This document shows, piece by piece, positions 52,459 through 61,164 of a DNA stretch of 64,000 nucleotides. Each line of letters begins with the position of its first letter. Position 1 is the first letter of the stretch. The notes under the pieces are model-generated. The model searched no databases, was not told where the DNA came from, and saw only the letters and a program-made list of their open reading frames with translations. Made by a program: the position numbers and the translations under genes. The DNA is from Pseudomonas kairouanensis (lineage in GTDB: Bacteria; Pseudomonadota; Gammaproteobacteria; Pseudomonadales; Pseudomonadaceae). Location: the NCBI RefSeq assembly GCF_004682055.1, contig NZ_QUZU01000030.1:1-64000 (forward strand). The letters are read 5' to 3'.

Positions 52459-53445
52459 CTAACGGTCGATAAACTGCATCATTCGCTGCTCATAACGCGC
52501 CCCTGCGACGGCCCACTGGCCCAGCAGCGCCTCTATTGCCTGCAGTTGCTCGTCGTCGAGTGCAACACCGTCGGCGGCGATATTTTCCTCCAGGTAGGTG
52601 ACCCGCTTGGTGCCAGGAATCACCGCCATGTGCGCGCTGCGGGTCAACAGCCAGGCAAGCGCCAACTGCGCAGGAGTCATCGACCACGCCGCCGCCAGGG
52701 CTTGGATGGACTCGGTCAAGAAGGTGTTGGCGGCAAAATTTTCTTCGCGAAAACGCGGGTCCTGCTGGCGGAAGTCGTTGGCGTCATAGTGGCTGGCGCT
52801 CGCCGCCTTGCCGGTCAGAAAGCCTCGGCCCAAGGGGCAGAAGGCGACGTAGCCGATACCCAGGTTTTGCAGCAGCGGCAAGATCTGCTGTTCGACGTTG
52901 CGCTCCCACAACGAGTACTCGCCCTGGATCACCGAAATCGGATGAGTCGCGTGGGCACGTTCGATGGTTCGCGCACCGACTTCGCACAGCCCCAGGTATT
53001 TCACCTTGCCCTGTTCGACAAAGCGACCCATCGCCCCCACCACCTCTTCGATCGGGATGGTGGGGTCCAGCCGGTGCTGATACAGCACGTCGATGTAGTC
53101 CGTGCCCAGGCGCTTGAGGGACTGGTCGACGACCTTCTGCAAATTGGCCGCGGAGCTGTCTACCCCGACGATCTGGCCATCCTGGATACGAAAGCCAAAC
53201 TTGGTGGCGATCACCACTTGCTCGCGGCGCCCGGCAAACGCTCGTTGCAACAGTTGCTCATTGGTGTACGGGCCGTAGGCCTCCGCCGAATCGAAGAAGT
53301 CCACCCCCAGTTCCAGCGCACGATGCAGGGTGCGAATCGACTCGTTATCGTCAGTGGCGCCATACCACTGGCTCATCCCCATGCAGCCCAGGCCAATTCG
53401 GCCTACGCGCAGTCCTTGCGTGCCCAGCGAGATCTTGGAAACCAT
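52459..53445 (-). CDS. Aldo/keto reductase
   Basis: This 328-residue TIM-barrel NADPH reductase has the full catalytic tetrad: Asp52 and Tyr57 (FDSAEAYG), Lys82 (ATKFG) and His124 (LYQHRLDP). The C-terminal IPGTKRVTYLEEN is the cofactor loop of AKR families 11-13. It is the first gene of the leftward operon and lies 21 bases ahead of the acyltransferase gene. A tetR-like operator is 17 bases before its start. It should reduce an aldehyde or ketone intermediate. Confidence 0.9.
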   Translation of the reverse strand: MVSKISLGTQGLRVGRIGLGCMGMSQWYGATDDNESIRTLHRALELGVDFFDSAEAYGPYTNEQLLQRAFAGRREQVVIATKFGFRIQDGQIVGVDSSAANLQKVVDQSLKRLGTDYIDVLYQHRLDPTIPIEEVVGAMGRFVEQGKVKYLGLCEVGARTIERAHATHPISVIQGEYSLWERNVEQQILPLLQNLGIGYVAFCPLGRGFLTGKAASASHYDANDFRQQDPRFREENFAANTFLTESIQALAAAWSMTPAQLALAWLLTRSAHMAVIPGTKRVTYLEENIAADGVALDDEQLQAIEALLGQWAVAGARYEQRMMQFIDR

Positions 53446-53462
53446 CGAATCGCCCTCCGTGT

Positions 53463-53482
53463 GATACTGATCGTTCTACATC
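53463..53482. promoter_or_regulatory. Putative TetR operator before the leftward operon
   Basis: GATACTGATCGTTCTACATC shares its right half (GTTCTACATC) and its outer GATA with the dyad before tetR at 61.1 kb. It sits 17 bases upstream of the aldo/keto reductase start, overlapping the expected promoter or leader. Confidence 0.5.
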
Positions 53483-53648
53483 TTTTTCAAATTTTCAGCT
53501 TTCCGTCAACGCTTTGTTTAATAAATTTTTCTTCATCGACAGCACAAGGCTGTCTGAAAAACCATCGAAAACGGTTTATTTATTGCTATAAATCAACATA
53601 TTACGTGTCGATAAAACAGTTTTTTACGCCATTCCTCATAACAAAATC

Positions 53649-53729
53649 ATTGGATCCAATCACCAGAAACACCTTGACACATAAATTCTTGACGGATAAA
53701 TACCTCAACACAGAGACATAACTGTCTCT
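53649..53729 (+). promoter_or_regulatory. Promoter and dyads before the rightward operon
   Basis: TTGACA at 53674-53679 is a perfect -35 box; 17 bases on, TAAATA at 53697-53702 is an acceptable -10. AGAGACA-TAAC-TGTCTCT at 53712-53729 is a perfect 7-base dyad right after it, covering the expected start of transcription. ATTGGATCCAAT at 53649-53660 is a 12-base palindrome upstream. The rest of the 313-base divergent gap is AT-rich with no gene. Confidence 0.55.
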
Positions 53730-53758
53730 CTTTCCTTCAACGGGTTGAGGACGAACGC

Positions 53759-55402
53759 ATGGGCAAGATGGATTCTTGGGTCGGCCACTGGCAGCGCAGA
53801 ATGCCGACCTTCAAAGCGGAATGCGCCCAAGCGCAAGCGAACTATCTGCAGTGGCTGCACAAGCCACTCAAGGCACAGGAACATGTGTTGGAAGACATCA
53901 TCGAGGTCTGCCAGAAGTCACTGTTCTGGAAGGAGAATGGTTTTCAGGTCACCCACTGCAAAGGGCGGATTACCCGCACCAATGTGCCGATCATGACGTA
54001 CGAAGGGTTCAGTGAAATCCTGGTGCGCGAGGGCCAGCAAAAAGGCGGCATCCTCAGTTGCAGCCCGGTGGTGCGCTGGCTCAAGACCAGCGGGACCACC
54101 GGACAGTCCAAGCGGATTCCCTACACCCTGCACTGGATCCGCCAGTACCGGGTGCCCGCCATCCAGGCGATGTGGGGCTTCTTCGGCCACGACTACCCTG
54201 CCCTTCACGCCAACCCCTGGGCCACGCTGGACACCCAGACCGTGCGCGACCCCAGCACGGAATACGTCGAAGGGCTGCCGTACCAGGCCATCAGCAACCG
54301 TCACCCCAGGGTCGGCAGCGGCGACTGGAACCCACCCTGGTACGAGGCGCCCTGGTTCACGCCTGCGGCGGATGCCAGCCATGAACAGAAGATGTATGCG
54401 CGACTGCTGTGGACGCTGGGCGAGGACGTGCGGTTACTCACCGCGATCAACCCCAGCACCCTGCTGTCCTTGCACCACAGCCTGCTGCAAAACCGCGAAC
54501 GCCTGCTGCGCGACCTGCATGACGGCGCCGGCGAGCGGCCCGCCAACCCGGCGGCGGCGCGCCACCTGGATGCGGTATTGGCCGCGCCCGACGTGTCGCT
54601 TACGGACGTCTGGCCGGGCCTGGAACGCTTCAGTTGCTGGACCGCCGCCTCGGCCAAACTCTACAAACCCCAACTGCAACGCATCCTCGGAGAGGCCAAG
54701 GTGTTGCCCTTCATGTCCTGTGGCACCGAAGGGGTGGTGACGCTGCCCGTGGACGATGATCAAGACAGCCAGCCGCTCGCCGTGGACCAGGCCTTCTTCG
54801 AATTCATCCCCGCCGCCGTGGACATGGACGCCGTGGTACGCGACCGCCTGCAGCCGGAAACCGTGGCCATGGACCAGCTCAAGGAAGGTGACGAGTACCA
54901 CCTGGTGATGTGGCAGGGCAATGGCATGGTTCGTCTGTACACCGGGGATATTTACCGGGTGCATGGCTTCCATGGCGCCGTACCACGCATCAGCTTCAGC
55001 CGGCGCAACGGCGTGATGCATTCGTTCACCGGCGAGAAAATCACCGAGACCCAGCTGCACGACGCCGTCCAGATGTGCGGCATTCCCAATGCCGGTTTGT
55101 ATCTGTGCGCACCGGTGTGGCACGAAACCCCTTACTACGCCGTAGCCATCGAAGCCGGCAACGCCCCCAGCGGTGAATCGGAGGCACTCAGCCGACTGCT
55201 CGATAGCCACCTCCAGGCGATCAACATCGAGTACGAATCCAAACGTTCCAGCAAGCGCCTGGGCCAGATCAAGGTCATCACGGTCCCCGGCAACGCCATC
55301 TCCATGGCCATCGAGCATGAGAAGGCGGCGCGTAAAACACTGCAGATCAAGTACAAGCCGTTTCAACCCGACCTGTCCCTGCTGGGCATCCAGCACTTCT
55401 GA
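53759..55402 (+). CDS. GH3-family acyl-acid amido synthetase
   Basis: This 547-residue protein has the GH3 architecture: the P-loop-like ATP motif KTSGTTGQSKRIPYT (residues 109-123), a long helical middle, VLPFMSCGTEGV, LYTGDIYRV and SFTGEKITE near the hinge, and a small C-terminal domain. GH3 enzymes adenylate a carboxylic acid and then couple it to an amino acid or amine, as in plant auxin and jasmonate conjugation. Here it would make an amide bond without an NRPS. It leads the rightward operon; GAGGA lies seven bases before the ATG. The acid and amine partners are unknown. Confidence 0.85.
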   Translation: MGKMDSWVGHWQRRMPTFKAECAQAQANYLQWLHKPLKAQEHVLEDIIEVCQKSLFWKENGFQVTHCKGRITRTNVPIMTYEGFSEILVREGQQKGGILSCSPVVRWLKTSGTTGQSKRIPYTLHWIRQYRVPAIQAMWGFFGHDYPALHANPWATLDTQTVRDPSTEYVEGLPYQAISNRHPRVGSGDWNPPWYEAPWFTPAADASHEQKMYARLLWTLGEDVRLLTAINPSTLLSLHHSLLQNRERLLRDLHDGAGERPANPAAARHLDAVLAAPDVSLTDVWPGLERFSCWTAASAKLYKPQLQRILGEAKVLPFMSCGTEGVVTLPVDDDQDSQPLAVDQAFFEFIPAAVDMDAVVRDRLQPETVAMDQLKEGDEYHLVMWQGNGMVRLYTGDIYRVHGFHGAVPRISFSRRNGVMHSFTGEKITETQLHDAVQMCGIPNAGLYLCAPVWHETPYYAVAIEAGNAPSGESEALSRLLDSHLQAINIEYESKRSSKRLGQIKVITVPGNAISMAIEHEKAARKTLQIKYKPFQPDLSLLGIQHF

Positions 55403-55417
55403 TTGTGTGAGGCACTC

Positions 55418-56296
55418 ATGAATATGCATCTGTTACAGCACAGCATTGCTCGCGAGGTCCACTACCTGGCCCAGGCAGAACGCCGGATGGCCTTGCATGT
55501 CTGGCGCCCGCAGCGGCCAGAGGGCGCGATTTTGTATTTCCACGGGCTGCAGAGCCATGCCGGTTGGTTGTGGGCCGTGGGCAACGCCTTCGCCAACCTG
55601 GGCATCGCCTTCTACGCCCTGGACCGTGAAGGTTGCGGCATCAGCAGCGGCCAGAAACACGGCTTTCCCGATATCAAGACCTTGCACGACGATGCCAGGG
55701 CAGCCATCGAGCACATTCGCCAGGAGGTGCCGGAGGAGATTGCGCTGTGCCTGTTCGGGCACTGCCTGGGCGGCTCGGTGCTGGCGGCCATTGCCAGCTG
55801 GCCCGAAAGCCAATTGCGCTACGACAACCTGGTGATCTGCTCAGCGTGGCTGGGGAAGATGCATGATCGCCTCAGCGAGCGGGAACGTGCCGGCATCGAG
55901 ATGGACGACCGCCAAAGCCTGTGGGATTCGGGATTGCTGGCCGAAGACTTTACGGCCGACCCCCACCTGGCCGAATTCATCCGCAATGACGCACTGGCCA
56001 CCACCCACTTGCGCCATGACGAGCGCAAGAAACTGCTGGCCCTGGAGAAGGCATACCTGGCGGCGGATGCCCAGCCGATCGAGGCACCCAGCCTGTTCAT
56101 CTGTGCCGACAAAGATCCGCTGGTGGACGTCAGCGCCACCGTGCGTCACTTCCAGCGCCTGTGCAACGACGGCTCGACATTGCTGGTGAACCAGGACAAG
56201 CACTACCTGTTTTTCACGCCCGCCATGAATCAAGTCGTGCGCTTTACCGCGGACTTTGTAAAAGCCAACGGGCGCTACGCTTATGACGCAGCCTGA
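55418..56296 (+). CDS. Alpha/beta hydrolase with a cysteine nucleophile
   Basis: This 292-residue protein has the alpha/beta-hydrolase fold: oxyanion loop YFHGLQSHAGW (residues 40-50), nucleophile elbow GHCLGG with Cys116 where Ser is usual, acid Asp233 or Asp237 (CADKDPLVD) and His262 (QDKHYLFF). Its middle resembles monoacylglycerol-lipase-like Hydrolase_4 proteins. A Cys nucleophile favours acyl transfer or lactone/thioester cleavage. GAGG lies six bases before the ATG; a TTG start five codons up is less likely. It overlaps the enolase-family gene by 14 bases. Confidence 0.85.
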   Translation: MNMHLLQHSIAREVHYLAQAERRMALHVWRPQRPEGAILYFHGLQSHAGWLWAVGNAFANLGIAFYALDREGCGISSGQKHGFPDIKTLHDDARAAIEHIRQEVPEEIALCLFGHCLGGSVLAAIASWPESQLRYDNLVICSAWLGKMHDRLSERERAGIEMDDRQSLWDSGLLAEDFTADPHLAEFIRNDALATTHLRHDERKKLLALEKAYLAADAQPIEAPSLFICADKDPLVDVSATVRHFQRLCNDGSTLLVNQDKHYLFFTPAMNQVVRFTADFVKANGRYAYDAA

Positions 56297-57467
56297 GGCT
56301 TACCTCGTCCGCCAACCCATGGCCAGCCCGTTTACCCACGGCGCCCACCGACGGCAAACGTCCGACAGCGTCGTATTGCGGTGGACGCGCGGTGCGCTCA
56401 CCGGTATCGGCGAGTGCGCGCCGCGCCGGTATGTGACCGGGGAGGATTGCGAAAGCGTGCTGGCCGACCTGGCTCGCATCGACTTCGATCGCCTGGGGCG
56501 TACCCTCGCCACCCACGACCCGATCGATCGCGGCCGCAACCTCTACGAACACGGCCTGCCCTGGCTGCCGGAGGACGCCGGCAACAATACGCGGTGCCTG
56601 GTGGAAATGGTGGTGCTGGACGCGCTTGCGCACCAGGCCGAACTGCCACTGGCGACCTACCTGCGGCAAGTGACCGACGTTGTTGGCAGGGGCACCTTGC
56701 CCGCCCAGGTCAACATTACTCAGGTGCTGGACCTGTCCCAGCCGGTGGCGGCGTTTTTCGAGCAGCGCAACCCCGTGGGGGCGCTGAAGGTCAAGCTCGC
56801 TGACGACCCGCGCGCCAACCTGCAACGCCTGGCGTCGATCAGGGCATTGGGGCCGCCGCTGTCACTTTACGTCGACCCCAACATGAGCTGGTCGCCCGAG
56901 CAGCTGTTCACCTATCACCGGCAGTTTCGCCCAGTGAATGTCGCGCTGTTCGAAGAACCCTTGCCCAAGGGCAGCTTCGACGACTATCGCCGCGCGCGAC
57001 TGGATCAGGGTATCGCGATCATGCTCGATGAATCGGTGACCTCGCCGGCCAGCCTGGAGCAGGCTTTCCGGCACCAGGCGCTGGATGCCGTGAACCTGCG
57101 CATCGCCAAATGCGCAGGGCTGCTGACCACGATAAAAATGATCGAGCAATGTCGCCTGTGGGAAATGCCGGTGTACCTGGGGGTTCAAGTCGCCGAAGTG
57201 GGGCCGCTGATTGCCGCACACCGTGCACTGCTGACGGTTTACGACGGTTTTATCGGCGTGGAGGCCGGGCAGCACGACCGCTTTTTCACCAGCACCCTGA
57301 TCGACCCCGTGCCCGCCGTCGACCGACAGCACAATGCCATTCACTTGTCGGCGCCGTCCCGGCCCGGCCTGGGCTGCACGCTGACGCCGGATGTAGCGCC
57401 CTATCGCTACGAACTCGGTTCAGCCGGCCACTGCCAAACCCCTCTTCGACTGGAGCGCGTGCGATGA
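56283..57467 (+). CDS. Enolase-superfamily enzyme (MLE/dipeptide-epimerase-like)
   Basis: This 394-residue protein has the acid/base and metal residues of the muconate-lactonising subgroup: Lys169-x-Lys171 (ALKVKLADD), Asp198 (YVDPNMSW), Glu224 (ALFEEPL), Asp249 (MLDES) and Lys276 (LRIAKCAG). Such enzymes abstract a proton next to a carboxylate and catalyse epimerisation, cycloisomerisation or dehydration. It overlaps the genes on both sides, so it is tightly coupled. The particular reaction is not predictable; racemisation of an amino-acid-like or dipeptide-like intermediate would fit the GH3 neighbour. Confidence 0.87.
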   Translation: MTQPEAYLVRQPMASPFTHGAHRRQTSDSVVLRWTRGALTGIGECAPRRYVTGEDCESVLADLARIDFDRLGRTLATHDPIDRGRNLYEHGLPWLPEDAGNNTRCLVEMVVLDALAHQAELPLATYLRQVTDVVGRGTLPAQVNITQVLDLSQPVAAFFEQRNPVGALKVKLADDPRANLQRLASIRALGPPLSLYVDPNMSWSPEQLFTYHRQFRPVNVALFEEPLPKGSFDDYRRARLDQGIAIMLDESVTSPASLEQAFRHQALDAVNLRIAKCAGLLTTIKMIEQCRLWEMPVYLGVQVAEVGPLIAAHRALLTVYDGFIGVEAGQHDRFFTSTLIDPVPAVDRQHNAIHLSAPSRPGLGCTLTPDVAPYRYELGSAGHCQTPLRLERVR

Positions 57468-59173
57468 AGTACTTTTCCGATCTGCTTGTCGACCTCCTGA
57501 TCAACCAGGACATCGAATACGTGTGCTTCAACCCTGGCGCGTCGTTTCGCGGCATTCATGATTCACTGGTGCATCACCCTGACCCTGCGGTGCCGGCGAT
57601 TCTGATGTGCTGCCACGAAGAAATATCCGTGGCGATTGCCCACGGCTATTACAAAGCCAGCGGCAAGCACATGGCGGTGCTGGTACACGCCAACATCGGC
57701 CTGCAGCATGCCAGCATGGCCATTTTCAACGCCTGGTGCGATCGGGTGCCGCTGCTGGTACTGGGCGGCAACGGCCCCCTTGACGCGGCATTGCGCCGCC
57801 CGTGGATCGACTGGATCCACACCTCCCAGGCCATCGACAAACTGCTCAGTGGCTACACCAAGTGGACCGATATGCCGATCTCCCAGGCTGCGACGCTGGA
57901 GTCGGTCCAGCGCGCCCTGAAACTCTGCGCCGCCGAACCCCATGCGCCCTGCTACATCGCCATCGACAGCGCAGTACAGGAAGAGCCACTGACCGACGGA
58001 CTTGCCCTGCCCGCCGGCCCACTGCCCAAGGAACGCCTGCCGGCACTGGATGACCAGCAACTGACGGTATTGGTCGAGCGCTTGCTGGCCGCGCGACATC
58101 CGGTGATCGCCGTTGACTACGCCGGTTTGAATGACGAGCAGGCCGAGGGGCTGTTGCAGCTGGCGACAGACACCGGGGCCGCGATCATTTCGCGCAACGG
58201 TCGCTACAACGTGCCCAATACTCACCCACTGGTGTTCCAGGACCACGATGCGCACCTTCTGGGCGAGTGCGATTTCCTGTTGGCGCTGGAGGTCCAGGAC
58301 CTTTACGGCCTGCTCGCCAACTCCGGTCAAGCACCCCACGCAGGGTTGTATATCGCCACCCTCGGCACCCACTCCCTGCTGATCAGCAGTTGGGTGGCGG
58401 ACAGCCAGAAACTGGTCAACGCCGACCTGTCATTGAATGCCAACGTGGTCGCCTCCATCGCGCGAATCCAGCACGCCGTGAGGGAGCGCACCCGCAGCGT
58501 GTCGGCCGAGGTGAGTGAGCGCCTTGAACGCATCGCCCAGCACAAGCGGGCACGCAACCAGGCGTTGCTGGCACAGGTGTCGCAGCCGGCGCAGGGCCTG
58601 ACGATTGCCCAGGCACTGATCGCCATTCACGAGGCCATCGGTCAGCGCCCCTGGGTGCTGACCAACACCGGCAGCGTGACCATTGACACCCTGGTCCGCC
58701 AACTCTGGCCCATCGACCGTAGCGAGGCCTATATCGGCATGAGTGGCGGCGCGGGGCTCGGCTATGGGCTGGGAGCAGCCATCGGTGGCGCACTGGCCCA
58801 CAAGGGCACCGACCGCTTGTGCATCAACCTGCAATCGGATGGCGACCTGCTCTACACCCCGAGCGCGCTATGGACCCTGGCGGCCTACGACATTCCGCTG
58901 CTGGTGCTGGTGATCAACAACCGGCTCTACCTTAATTCCAAGCAGCATGCCGAACGGATCGCCGACTTGCGTCAGCGTCCGCAGGACCTGTCCAATCTGG
59001 CGACCAGCTTCCTCGAACACGAGGTGGACTTCGTCGCACTGGCAAACAGTTTTGACCTCTACTCCCCCGGCAGCGCCGACACACCGGCGACGATCCAGGA
59101 AAAAATCAGCGAGTGCCTGGCCTACATGGCCGCCCACGGCAAACCTGCCCTGCTTGAAATCAAGACACTCTAG
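57464..59173 (+). CDS. Thiamine-diphosphate-dependent enzyme, acetolactate synthase/decarboxylase-like
   Basis: This 569-residue protein has the three-domain plan of ThDP enzymes. The N-terminal domain carries the activating Glu in CHEEISVAIAHGYYK (residues 50-64), the middle has a Rossmann-like DHDAHLLGECDFLLAL, and the C-terminal domain has the ThDP/Mg motif QSDGDLLYTPSALWTL followed by LVLVINN. Members decarboxylate 2-keto acids or join carbonyls into acyloins. The longest frame extends 350 bases upstream inside the enolase gene; MKYFSDLL is preferred and overlaps that stop as ATGA. It probably builds or shortens the carbon skeleton. Confidence 0.9.
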   Translation: MKYFSDLLVDLLINQDIEYVCFNPGASFRGIHDSLVHHPDPAVPAILMCCHEEISVAIAHGYYKASGKHMAVLVHANIGLQHASMAIFNAWCDRVPLLVLGGNGPLDAALRRPWIDWIHTSQAIDKLLSGYTKWTDMPISQAATLESVQRALKLCAAEPHAPCYIAIDSAVQEEPLTDGLALPAGPLPKERLPALDDQQLTVLVERLLAARHPVIAVDYAGLNDEQAEGLLQLATDTGAAIISRNGRYNVPNTHPLVFQDHDAHLLGECDFLLALEVQDLYGLLANSGQAPHAGLYIATLGTHSLLISSWVADSQKLVNADLSLNANVVASIARIQHAVRERTRSVSAEVSERLERIAQHKRARNQALLAQVSQPAQGLTIAQALIAIHEAIGQRPWVLTNTGSVTIDTLVRQLWPIDRSEAYIGMSGGAGLGYGLGAAIGGALAHKGTDRLCINLQSDGDLLYTPSALWTLAAYDIPLLVLVINNRLYLNSKQHAERIADLRQRPQDLSNLATSFLEHEVDFVALANSFDLYSPGSADTPATIQEKISECLAYMAAHGKPALLEIKTL

Positions 59174-59182
59174 GAGCTTCCC

Positions 59183-60043
59183 ATGTCGATTATTTTCGAG
59201 TGTGAACGGGACGGCCAGCGCTATGTCAGCGGTGCGCCCGATGCTGGACGCTACACCCTCTTTGCGGTCCCGAGCCTGTATGAGGTGCTTCAGGCAACAG
59301 CAGGCGAGAACCCGCTGGATTACCTGCGCCAGCAGGCCCTGGCGCCGATCACCGCCACAGACCTGTCGGGCTTTGAGTTGCTGCCTTGCCTGCTGCCCCC
59401 CGACCCACGCAAAGGCATGGTGTGCGGTTTCGGCCTGACCCATCAGAGCAAGGTGGCCACGCCACCGGAAAAGGATGAGCGCCCGGCCTTTTTCATCAAG
59501 GGGTTTGCCGACAGCCTCAAGCGCAGCGGCGACATCCTGCGCATGAGCCGAGGCGCACTCTCGGCGTGCGAGGAAGCGGAAGTGGTGGCGCTGTTTCTGG
59601 TGGCGGAAAACGGCACGGCCAATTACGTCGGCTACACCTTCGGCAACGACCTCACCGACATTGCCCTGGCCAAGTCCAAGCGCAACTACCTGGCGTACGC
59701 AAAACTTCAGCAAAGCGCGATTTCCCACCTGCTTTACTGGCGGCCGTTGCCCGAGCTGATTCAAGGCCGAACGTCTATCTATCGAGAAGGCGACCTGCAC
59801 TGGGAACAAGGCTTTCGCACCGGCCTGTCGTGCCTGTGCTACGACGCCAACGACCTGTTCGATACCCTGTGGGAGCACCCCTCCCTGCGCCTGCCCGGCA
59901 CCCTGATCTATGTGTACCTGGGCGCTGATCGCAACAGCGCCGACTACGGCATCCACCTCAGCCATGGCGATACAGTGGTCTGCGATTTTGACAGCGGCCC
60001 CCGGCTGAGCAACCTGATCGAGTGGGAGCACGCCCATGTATAA
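59183..60043 (+). CDS. Fumarylacetoacetate hydrolase (FAH)-family protein
   Basis: This 286-residue protein shows FAH-fold features: CGFGLTHQSK, PAFFIKGFADSLKRSGDILRMSRGALSACEEAEVVALFLV with metal ligands Glu131 and Glu133, and GYTFGNDLTDIALAKSKRNYL with an Asp ligand. FAH-family enzymes cleave C-C bonds, decarboxylate or hydrate 1,3-dicarbonyl and keto-enol acids. It lacks the tidy length and motif spacing of catabolic fumarylpyruvate hydrolases, so a specialised role is likely. It lies nine bases after the ThDP gene and overlaps the next gene by eight. Confidence 0.82.
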   Translation: MSIIFECERDGQRYVSGAPDAGRYTLFAVPSLYEVLQATAGENPLDYLRQQALAPITATDLSGFELLPCLLPPDPRKGMVCGFGLTHQSKVATPPEKDERPAFFIKGFADSLKRSGDILRMSRGALSACEEAEVVALFLVAENGTANYVGYTFGNDLTDIALAKSKRNYLAYAKLQQSAISHLLYWRPLPELIQGRTSIYREGDLHWEQGFRTGLSCLCYDANDLFDTLWEHPSLRLPGTLIYVYLGADRNSADYGIHLSHGDTVVCDFDSGPRLSNLIEWEHAHV

Positions 60044-60356
60044 GCGCATCGTTTTGCTCAAGACCCATGACAAAGCCGCCCTGTCCACGCTGCTTGAAGA
60101 ACTGCACGGCTTCCCTGGGCAGATACCCGGCCTGGTTTCGGTGCAGGTCATCGCCGACGCTGGCGACCGCTCGCTGGGGTTTGACCTGGGCTTCATCCTC
60201 ACCTTCACCGATGAATCAGTCCTGCCAGGCTGGCGCGCCCACCCCTTGCATGTGGGGTTCCGCCCGCGGTTGCGCGCACTGTCCCAGATACTGATCTTCG
60301 ATTACCCCCAAACCGCCCCCTTGCCACAAGAGGAAGACCGCCATGTTCTCGTTTGA
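60036..60356 (+). CDS. Dabb-domain (stress-response A/B barrel) protein
   Basis: This 106-residue protein has the dimeric alpha+beta barrel pattern MYKRIVLLKTHDKAALSTLLEELHGFPGQIPGLVSVQV ... FILTFTDESVLPGWRAHPLHVGFRPRL. In biosynthesis such proteins act as cyclases or aldolases (olivetolic acid cyclase is a known case). It overlaps genes on both sides. A role in folding or cyclising a reactive keto intermediate is plausible. Confidence 0.82.
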   Translation: MYKRIVLLKTHDKAALSTLLEELHGFPGQIPGLVSVQVIADAGDRSLGFDLGFILTFTDESVLPGWRAHPLHVGFRPRLRALSQILIFDYPQTAPLPQEEDRHVLV

Positions 60357-61053
60357 GCGCAACACCCAGGTGCTGGTCATCGGCGGCTCGGCCGGCATCG
60401 GCTTTGCGATTGCTGAGCTGTTTCATCGACAGGGCGCCAGCGTCACGCTGGCCGGACGCAGTGCCGAACGCTTGCGCCAAGCGGCGCACGACATCGGCGC
60501 TGACGTGAACACCGCTCAACTGGACGTGACCCGCCCGGTCGAACTCGAACAGTTTTTTGCACAGCCCACGCACTGGCACCACATCGTGGTCAGCGCCGCC
60601 TCCTTGACGTTCGGCCCCCTGCGCACGGTGGCCCTGGAAGATGCACAACGGATATTCGACAGCAAGTTCTGGGCGGCCTACCACATCGCCCGGCTTGCGC
60701 GCTTCGCCGAAGGCGGCTCGCTGACCCTGATCTCCGGGCGCTTCGCCCAGCGCGCCGGGCCACACACCGCACTGATCAGCGCGGTCAACGCGTGCGTGGA
60801 AGGGTTCGCACGCGGGCTGGCCAGCGAGCTGTCGCCCGTACGAGTCAACGTGCTGTCCCCCGGTTTTGTCGACACCGGCCTGCACCCGCAAGCACTGGTC
60901 GAGAAAATGAACCAACGCAGCCAAGCGCTGCCGGTCAAGCGCGTCGCACGCCCCGCCGACATCGCCTCCGCCGCCCTCTTGCTGGCGACGAATGCGATGA
61001 TCAGCGGGACAGTACTGGCCGTGGATGGCGGCGATACCGTGACCTTCACTTAA
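60343..61053 (+). CDS. Divergent SDR-fold protein lacking the catalytic Tyr-Lys
   Basis: This 236-residue SDR has an intact nucleotide motif GGSAGIG at residues 14-20 and a normal C-terminal end (MISGTVLAVDGGDT). The active-site segment aligns as ISAVNACVEGF where others have YSASKAAVEGL: the catalytic Tyr is Ile and the Lys is Asn. The usual NNAG is replaced by VSAAS. It may bind cofactor but should not reduce carbonyls by the classical route; a structural, dehydratase or isomerase role is possible. It overlaps the Dabb gene by 14 bases. Confidence 0.85.
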   Translation: MFSFERNTQVLVIGGSAGIGFAIAELFHRQGASVTLAGRSAERLRQAAHDIGADVNTAQLDVTRPVELEQFFAQPTHWHHIVVSAASLTFGPLRTVALEDAQRIFDSKFWAAYHIARLARFAEGGSLTLISGRFAQRAGPHTALISAVNACVEGFARGLASELSPVRVNVLSPGFVDTGLHPQALVEKMNQRSQALPVKRVARPADIASAALLLATNAMISGTVLAVDGGDTVTFT

Positions 61054-61092
61054 ATAGCTGCCAACCCCGAGGCAAGGTGCCGTGCCCGCACT

Positions 61093-61112
61093 GATATAGA
61101 CTGTTCTACATC
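61093..61112. promoter_or_regulatory. Putative TetR operator before tetR
   Basis: GATATAGA-CTGT-TCTACATC is an imperfect 20-base dyad (GAT-x-TAGA mirrored by TCTA-x-ATC). It lies 53 bases before the chosen tetR start, with a half-identical copy before the leftward operon at 53.5 kb. Autoregulation by the adjacent TetR protein is the simple reading. Confidence 0.6.
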
Positions 61113-61164
61113 ACCAATGCTACGGTCCTTGCCTCTACCTGGTTTACTGACTTGGAGCCCTGAG

